Translations under genes and position numbers: made by a program
Shown: one piece after another, positions 58,323-64,000 of the stretch
Numbering within the stretch: position 1 is the first letter of the stretch
Layout: each line of letters begins with the position of its first letter
NCBI GenBank assembly: GCA_914767885.1
Contig: CAJZBQ010000043.1
Span: 1-64,000 of the forward strand
Source of the DNA: Blepharisma stoltei
Lineage: Eukaryota; Ciliophora; Heterotrichea; Heterotrichida; Blepharismidae
Length of the DNA: 64,000 nucleotides
Reading direction: 5' to 3'
The notes under the pieces: model-generated
Told to the model about the DNA's origin: nothing
The model's input: the letters and a program-made list of their open reading frames with translations, nothing else
Databases searched by the model: none

Positions 58323-58407
58323 ATTTATAATTATGAGTTTTAAGTACCTAATCCAAAGTTTTCTTAATTAGTGTTCTTCTCAGAAGCCATAAATAATTTT
58401 GTAATAG

Positions 58408-59418
58408 ATGGATTTGGCGTTTATTCACAACAGAAAACCAATTAGTTTCTTAGAAGTAGACGCCCCAAGGGTAAATGAGAAAGACGCCTATAACTTTTTA
58501 GAGTCGAAGTTTGACATGTACCAGATAACACCGTATGATTCTTATCAAAAAGCAAGATCCTTTGCATTCTTAGAGCACCTTCTGAGGATTACAACTCCTA
58601 AAGTTGAAATTGTCAGGTTTATGAGTGGGACAAATTCTATTTTAGCAAAAAAATTCACTGAGATTTTAAAAATAAATGAAGGTGCCCAAGGTGAAGCGTT
58701 AAAAATGTTGCAAAATGAAATCTCAGAAGAGGATCTTAGCTCGATTCCACCCAATCTAAATCATTTGACAACTTACAAGCTGCAAAAAGGCCAGCTAATG
58801 GTATACGAAGAGCCTGATAATAAAAGAATGAGGTCATATTGCTATATTTTGATATCGAAAAAAAGGTTTTTTATTTTATACACCCCAATTATGACTTTTG
58901 TAGATGGTTTTGACCCATTCTCAGGAAATAAAATAACTCCTCTAATCCCTCCAAATTTTGTAGCTTGCTCTGCAAGGGTTTTATATATCAACTATAACAA
59001 AAACTACGATGAAGCCTTTCCTGCAATTCAGCGAAGAATTACTAAGGAGCCTTCAATAAAAGGTCCACCAAAGATTGAAAAGATTGAGAAAAAGCCGAGC
59101 GGGATGTCAGTATTTAATGCAGATGATGACAAAATCCTTGAGCCTACTGCCTCAGAGCCAATATTTTCAGAAGAAAGCTTCAAAGAAAGCGAAATCAGGC
59201 CACCCCAAAGGCAGGAAAATGAAGAAATAGAAGAAGACGAAGAATTTTCTGTTGATGATATTAACTTTAATACAGCCAAAGAAGAGTCTGAAGAGGAAAC
59301 AGAAACTGAAACAATGCCAGAGCCTGACTTTAAAGCAATTCAGTGGAAAAACACTGAAAGAAAAATCCGTAGTAATAGAGAAGAACTGTGTGGAGCTGGG
59401 AGCTGTCTATTATTTTAA
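58408..59418 (+). CDS. Hypothetical protein with acidic C-terminal region
   Basis: 336 residues. Residues 1-210 look folded (FLEVDAPRVNEKDAYNFLES, RSYCYILISKKRFFILY, FVACSARVLYINYNKNYDEA). Residues 210-310 are Glu/Pro-rich and disordered. The end, NREELCGAGSCLLF, has Cys near the C-terminus (CGAGSCLLF) that could be lipid-modified, but it is not a clean CaaX box. No domain I recognise. It is intact; 10 bp before the next gene in the same direction. Confidence 0.78.
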   Translation: MDLAFIHNRKPISFLEVDAPRVNEKDAYNFLESKFDMYQITPYDSYQKARSFAFLEHLLRITTPKVEIVRFMSGTNSILAKKFTEILKINEGAQGEALKMLQNEISEEDLSSIPPNLNHLTTYKLQKGQLMVYEEPDNKRMRSYCYILISKKRFFILYTPIMTFVDGFDPFSGNKITPLIPPNFVACSARVLYINYNKNYDEAFPAIQRRITKEPSIKGPPKIEKIEKKPSGMSVFNADDDKILEPTASEPIFSEESFKESEIRPPQRQENEEIEEDEEFSVDDINFNTAKEESEEETETETMPEPDFKAIQWKNTERKIRSNREELCGAGSCLLF

Positions 59419-59428
59419 TAATTAATAT

Positions 59429-60223
59429 ATGAGAAAAGATGCTTTTTCTGCTTATTTGTTAGCACAAGGCTTTTATATTATGGTTCACTTATTTGTGATA
59501 TTGATTTTTTATCTGTATCCTAATGATATAGCAAACTCTTGTACGGAAAATGATATATCTTGCTTATATTTCCCAACGCTAAAAATATCAGCTTCAATTT
59601 TATATTTTTTTACTAGAAGAAAGCCTGGATTTTTAAGTAGATCAAAAATTCTTCAGGAAATTGAATTGTCGAGTGAAGAAGATTGGGAAATTCCTAAGCA
59701 GGGCTATTGTGATGTATGCAATATAATCCAGCCTTATAGATCTCGCCATTGCAAAAAATGTGAAGAATGCGTTGCTAAGTTTGACCATCATTGTTTCTGG
59801 ATTGGATCTTGCATAGGAGAGCTGAACCATTTCCGGTTTTGTTTGTATCTTGCATTGGAAAGCGCCGCGATTGATTGGGCAGCTTATAATTGCTTAAGTG
59901 GACTATCTGAGGATCAAGAAGCTTATGGCGCATTTATTGTAGCGCTTATAATTTCAGGACTTTTTGGGATATTGACGACTGGATTGTGCATTTTTCATAT
60001 ATATTTAGTCAGCTCTGGTTACACAACATGAGAATTTGTTAAAAGGGATTCAATAAATTACTTTAAAATTTACCCTTCAAGTTTTCATCCGTTTGATCTT
60101 GGAGTCATTCAAAACTGGAAAGCAGCCATTTTTGACAAAGAAATTAGACAGTGGACTCTGCCAAGACCGATGCCAGTTTACCCATTCAATTGATGTGACA
60201 ACGAATATTGGAGCTGCTGTTAA
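59429..60223 (+). CDS. DHHC palmitoyltransferase
   Basis: 264 residues read through two TGA as Trp (TTWEFVKRD, FNWCDNEYW). Two TM helices precede the catalytic CRD: CDVC, then RSRHCKKCEECVAKFDHHCF with the DHHC signature and WIGSCIG. Two TM helices follow (IDWAAYNCLSG region and ALIISGLFGILTTGLC). A TTW-like motif (TTWEF) sits after TM4 as in the family. It should S-acylate Cys residues of membrane proteins; acylated candidates are encoded nearby. Its stop lies 3 bp from the stop of the opposite-strand gene. Confidence 0.92.
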
Positions 60224-60226
60224 AAT

Positions 60227-60850
60227 TTATTTATTAACTCTTTTCATATCGAATCTTAATTGCTTTCTTAATTTTTTGAGCCCTTCTGTAGTCAGAACTT
60301 CGTTTGGCTCAACTTTTATATACAAGCTTCTCTTATATCTTTTTCTCTTTTTAGCCATCATTTCATCATATACTAGATTTACAGACTCTTTTAGCTCGTT
60401 TCCTAGCTTCTGGAAAAATACTTTACCATTATCATAGTAAGGTTTTAAATTGTTCGATTTTTCTTTTTCTATTTCGGAAAGAATGTGATCGATGCCTTGT
60501 AGACGATTTTGAGAGCCAGGATGAAAATTCGGCTGAGATTGAATTTTGGAAAGTTCAGAGAAGCGAAATTTACAAGGAAATGAAGTGGTCGAAGAGACTG
60601 TATAACAGCCTGTGCTGTCTTGAGACGTCGGTCGATATGAGTTTGCGAGAGGCTTGGCAGTGATAGTTGTGGACCTTTTGCGGCCTTGTGAAAGAAGCCC
60701 AGGGCGGAGAAGATGATGAGTTATCTTATTTGATCCCTTGGGTAGCGTTTTCGAACCACTTTCTACTGTACGGTAAAATAGCTTCGGGCTTGTTGGAGCA
60801 GAAACAAAGGAGATTTTTGGAACTGCACGTTTTTTCAGACCAGTTTCCAT
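60227..60850 (-). CDS. Hypothetical basic protein
   Basis: 207 residues. The N-terminal 110 are Ser/Thr/Pro-rich and disordered (KRSTTITAKPLANSYRPTSQ). The C-terminal 90 are helical and basic (EIEKEKSNNLKPYYD, MMAKKRKRYKRSLYIKVEPN, LKKLRKQLRFDMKRV). Convergent with the DHHC gene. No family recognised. Confidence 0.75.
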   Translation of the reverse strand: METGLKKRAVPKISFVSAPTSPKLFYRTVESGSKTLPKGSNKITHHLLRPGLLSQGRKRSTTITAKPLANSYRPTSQDSTGCYTVSSTTSFPCKFRFSELSKIQSQPNFHPGSQNRLQGIDHILSEIEKEKSNNLKPYYDNGKVFFQKLGNELKESVNLVYDEMMAKKRKRYKRSLYIKVEPNEVLTTEGLKKLRKQLRFDMKRVNK

Positions 60851-61533
60851 AACAAAAAAAATGAATTCAACTTAATTATAATTAATGCCAATAAAAATAA
60901 AGCTTATATTTCTCCTAATTTCCATTTAACTTTAATTCTGATTAAATAATCGACTTAATTTCAGAATTTCTGATTTTATGCAAGATATGAAAGTAAAAAG
61001 ATTCTAAGGGCAGATTTGTTGCAATAAATCAATATAATAATCAGCAAGCCATTTTAAAAGCTTATAAAGCATAAATAATAGCTACAATGATTTTAGCTTT
61101 GATTTTGCAATATGAATTTCATTTAAAAAGTTCTTTTTGGGAAAAAGTCAAATTTCCACCACATTTTGCTATAATGAAAAGTTGGTCATAAAGACAGATT
61201 TTAAAAATTTATTTTTTGACCTTAATTACAAATCGCATCTAGCAATTTTTTGTAGAGTGAAATTTTAATAAATTTGATTAATGAAATAAGCGATATATGC
61301 TTCGTTTGATTTTTGTTATTTCTGAAAAAAGGCAGCAATAATAATATATATTAAGAATCATTTTACAGCCTTTATTATACTAAATTTCATGCCATGATTT
61401 AATAAATATAATTTAATTTTCTAAATTTGATTAGAGAATTCACTATTTTCATCAAATTTCCAAATAAAAACTCATTTATAAAGGAAACTAATATTAGTAT
61501 AGCTAAACCATTCTATTAACATAATAATTCATT
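60851..61533. other. AT-rich spacer
   Basis: I see no gene or repeat-family member in this stretch. It separates a divergent start (60850) from the 3' end of the RING-H2 gene. Confidence 0.55.
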
Positions 61534-62322
61534 TTAATGCTGAATCCTACACAACGGACATATTGGCCGCCTTTCAAACCATTTAATTAAGCAATTTTCG
61601 TGAAACTGATGTCCACATGAATTTATTTCAAGTGCTATATCACCCTTTATTAAATTTTCCAGACAAACAGCACAGGTTTTTTCATCCCCTTTTGGATCAT
61701 AGCTAATCCGCTTATAAGCTACCCCAGTTCCATCACTTGGTGGATAAATTTCACTTTCTTCAGTTTCTACAATCAATCTTCCGTCAAGGTCTGGGTTATC
61801 AATTGAGTATTCTATAACATAATCTCTATATATTTTATTGGCATCAAAATACCTTAATACTCCTAATAAAATACTGAATAAAATTACAGTACCGACATAA
61901 ATAATCGCATTGAAATTGAAATTTTTAGACTCAATTATGTTGTATGCGATTACCCAGGACTGTATAAACAACTCTAAAAATACCGTCATATAATATTTCC
62001 CAAAAAAAACACATAAAGTTAACTTGTAAATTTCTCTTGTGTCTTTTAGCCCCATAAAGAACATCAAAAATTTCATTACTTTGGGATGCATCGCCAAAAA
62101 AGTATTACAGAAAATAAAGGCAATTGGAAAAAACGCATAGATTCTCAATGAAAAATTAAAAGATGACAATTCTGTCCGATATGCCGATATAAGTATTAAT
62201 AAAATAGGATTTGAAATAAAACTGAGAATTAAAATGCTGACACAAAATCTTTGTAAAATCATAATACTGAATTCCTCAGTCATTAAATACATCAAAAGTA
62301 CTGAATCATATAAAATAAACAT
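61534..62322 (-). CDS. Transmembrane RING-H2 E3 ubiquitin ligase
   Basis: 262 residues. About five TM helices (residues 20-160: FCVSILILSFISNPILLILI, FPIAFIFCNTFLAM, IYVGTVILFSILLGV). A cytosolic linker leads to a C-terminal RING-H2: CAVCLENLIKG, CGHQFHENCLIKWF, CPLC. The architecture matches ER or endomembrane E3 ligases. Whether the start is at 62322 or a few codons later (MTEEFS) is not certain. No insertion. Confidence 0.88.
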   Translation of the reverse strand: MFILYDSVLLMYLMTEEFSIMILQRFCVSILILSFISNPILLILISAYRTELSSFNFSLRIYAFFPIAFIFCNTFLAMHPKVMKFLMFFMGLKDTREIYKLTLCVFFGKYYMTVFLELFIQSWVIAYNIIESKNFNFNAIIYVGTVILFSILLGVLRYFDANKIYRDYVIEYSIDNPDLDGRLIVETEESEIYPPSDGTGVAYKRISYDPKGDEKTCAVCLENLIKGDIALEINSCGHQFHENCLIKWFERRPICPLCRIQH

Positions 62323-62439
62323 CCCAAACAGTATGCTCTTTTTCTATATATAATATTAATAATAAACCCAAATCTTTATTCCGCCTAGCCCAGCATAAAA
62401 TTAAATTCAGTTTCTTAAACCAATTCATATTGCTTTTAT

Positions 62440-63215
62440 ATGGAGAGTAATGGAACTTCCACTAGTCAGTTGTTGCAGAATAACTTGAAACGAACGAAAA
62501 CTCCAGTGAATAATCGTATGAGGATGTCTATATTAGAATTCACAAAAACCCGCAGAACCAACTCACAGTTGCCGACCTCAGAAGAAATAAAACAAATGTC
62601 ATCGACATTTCTTGCAAGTAAAAAGAGAAGCTCTGAAATTTCTCCTGACATTATAAAGGTTAAGTCAGAAAGGACAATAAAACTGCCTAGGCTCAAGCTT
62701 AAAAAAGCTTTAGATGGGCTAAATACAGGGGAAAATTGGTTTAAAGAAGAAGAGGAATTGGATCTTTTAGATCACCAAGGAGCGACGAGATTTTCATCAA
62801 GACCAATGGAGCATTCACAAAGAAAATTATGCTTGAGTTGTTTATAACTTCCTATAGGATAGGCTTTATTTTATAATAAAATATAATATGTTATTGCAGT
62901 TATAACAGTATATTCCCTTCTGCTGAAATTAAAGTTAATGAATTTCCTCAATCTATCTCAGAGAGATTTGGGCAAATTGATCCTAACAAAGACCAAGAGC
63001 TAGCCAATTATTTGGTGAATTCTAAAAATGCGTTTAAAACGAACTGGTCCAAACATATGAGCTTGAAAAACAGGAAATTTTATCCGAATACTCATCCGGA
63101 GTTTTATTCAACTCATATGGAGTTTAATAAGAAAAGTGATAATATGGTTGAGTTTAGAGAAGCGATGCTTCTATGCAAAAATATGATGAAAGAAGCTTGG
63201 AGTGTTAAAAAATAA
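62440..63215 (+). CDS. Hypothetical protein, split by a 56 bp IES
   Basis: 239 residues in parts 62440-62846 and 62903-63215. Removal of 56 bp joins KLCLSCLYN to SIFPSAEIKVNEF with no frame change. The N-terminal half is basic and disordered (NNLKRTKTPVNNRMRM). The C-terminal half is folded-looking (SISERFGQIDPNKDQELANY, FREAMLLCKNMMKEAWSV). No domain recognised. Confidence 0.78.
62847..62902. other. Very short IES (56 bp)
   Basis: AT-rich, bounded by TATAAC on both sides (62843-62848 and 62901-62906). It contains in-frame stops. Exact TA excision restores the host protein. It is too long and lacks GT-AG for the usual 15-16 nt introns. Confidence 0.85.
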
Positions 63216-63291
63216 CTCTAGTCTATTTAATATAAATTCTAGTAGTTTAGAAAGATAATCTGGGTATTAATAAGCAGAGACCTTTAGCTTA

Positions 63292-63554
63292 CCCCCTTTT
63301 AATAAAATATAGGTAAAATTTCCACTTTAATCTCCTTTAAATTTATAAAATTAATTTGACCTAATTTTAATCGTAAAGTGCAAATAGAATAGTAGTATTT
63401 AAACAGTTTTCACACTGAATCGGTTCATTTTTGAATTAATTCTTCATAAAAATAAATTAAACTCAAAAATATTGATATTTTTATTTTTAAAATTTTTTTT
63501 AACTCCCCTTTAAATTGAAGCAGAATATTTTGCATCAATTTAAAGGGGGAGTTA
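63292..63554. mobile_element. Family B MITE, intergenic
   Basis: 263 bp, TA-flanked. It starts CCCCCTTTTAATAAAATATA and ends TTTTGCATCAATTTAAAGGG then GGAGT, preceded by an inverted copy AACTCCCCTTTAAATTGAAG, so the right end is a hairpin as in family A. Confidence 0.83.
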
Positions 63555-63771
63555 GAAGTATATTAATGCTTTAAAATATCTAGAGCTTATGATTTCATAA
63601 AGAGAATATTTATATCTTTAATAATAACTCCTTTCTTTCTGACCTAAAAAGTAATTATCTAAGTGCAAGGTTATTAAACTATATTATCCTCTAATTCAAA
63701 GTAAAAAAAATGAATTGATTACAATATCATTAAAAAAATGAGGCTAAAAATACATCATAGCCATTTATTAA

Positions 63772-64000
63772 ATGAAATTTTTTCTGATATTGCTAATTTC
63801 GCTATTTTCAGCCCAAACAAATGCCCAAAATAATTCTACAGCGATCTGTGTAGACGATCTCAGCAAAGCCACAAGCTGCCAATTTGACGAAGACTGTCCA
63901 GTGATTCCTTGCTTTGACATGTTTTGTCCTCTTTACGTCTCAAATTGTTCTTCTTTCCCATGCTATATTAACAGATGTGTCAATGGCAAATGCATAGCCT
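63772..64000 (+). CDS. Secreted Cys-rich protein, cut by the window edge
   Basis: Starts MKFFLILLISLFSAQTNAQ, a clear signal peptide. Then follow closely spaced cysteines (CVDDLSKATSCQFDEDCPVI, CFDMFCPLYVSNC, CYINRCVNGKC). The spacing resembles small EGF- or ascidian-type disulfide modules but is not diagnostic. The gene continues beyond 64000. Confidence 0.78.
   Translation, partial: MKFFLILLISLFSAQTNAQNNSTAICVDDLSKATSCQFDEDCPVIPCFDMFCPLYVSNCSSFPCYINRCVNGKCIA

Overview
The window looks like one end of a germline (micronuclear-type) chromosome of a heterotrich ciliate, most like Blepharisma. Seen directly: the first 4.23 kb is (CCCTAACA)n telomere. In-frame TGA falls at conserved tryptophans of many proteins, while TAA and TAG end genes. 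Two introns of 16 and 15 nt sit in a transporter gene. Known: heterotrichs have CCCTAACA telomeres, and Blepharisma reads UGA as Trp and has 15-16 nt introns. The species and the germline assignment are my inference.

The main result is that many genes are broken by inserted DNA whose exact removal restores one reading frame. Several kinds are present: MITE-like elements ending in CTCCCC/GGGGAG and flanked by TA; short (56-230 bp) TA-flanked segments; 300-700 bp SINE-like retroposons with 10-16 bp target duplications and simple-repeat tails; a 2.7 kb segment holding a fold-back element with about 560 bp inverted arms; and composite, nested insertions. This is what internal eliminated sequences (IESs) look like. 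By hand I could restore a chromodomain/chromo-shadow protein, a DOT1-like methyltransferase, a WD40-TRP-like channel, an IQ-motif protein, an ARM-repeat protein, two B-box-like proteins, an acylated His-rich protein and others.

Layout: telomere (1-4232); catalytically dead cathepsin-B-like protein (4464-5366); two tandem B-box-like genes (5502-9641); full ABCB transporter (9689-13336); 3 kb repeat-bearing spacer; P3A H+-ATPase (16417-19203); small coiled-coil gene and IQ gene (19296-24636); FMO (24728-26562); WD40-TRP gene (26717-31777); zinc-finger/coiled-coil protein (32063-33589); spacer; SLC37-like transporter (35487-36813); repeat-rich spacer; RING protein (38775-39224); decayed beta-propeller gene (39409-40735); tRNA-Gly; hypothetical and importin-like genes (41716-44311); HP1-like gene converging on a DOT1-like gene (44709-48920); WD40 protein and PRMT1-like enzyme (49624-52559); membrane sensor kinase-like gene (52616-54679); a MITE with a SINE inside it; His-rich acylated protein (56416-57816); then small hypothetical genes, a DHHC acyltransferase, a RING-H2 membrane E3, and a secreted Cys-rich protein cut by the right edge.

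Three chromatin genes (HP1-like, DOT1-like, PRMT1-like) lie within 8 kb, and the HP1-like one is the most heavily interrupted. Several restored frames still need a one-base change in a homopolymer, so assembly indels are likely in places. I ran no searches; all restorations were done by reading the sequence.
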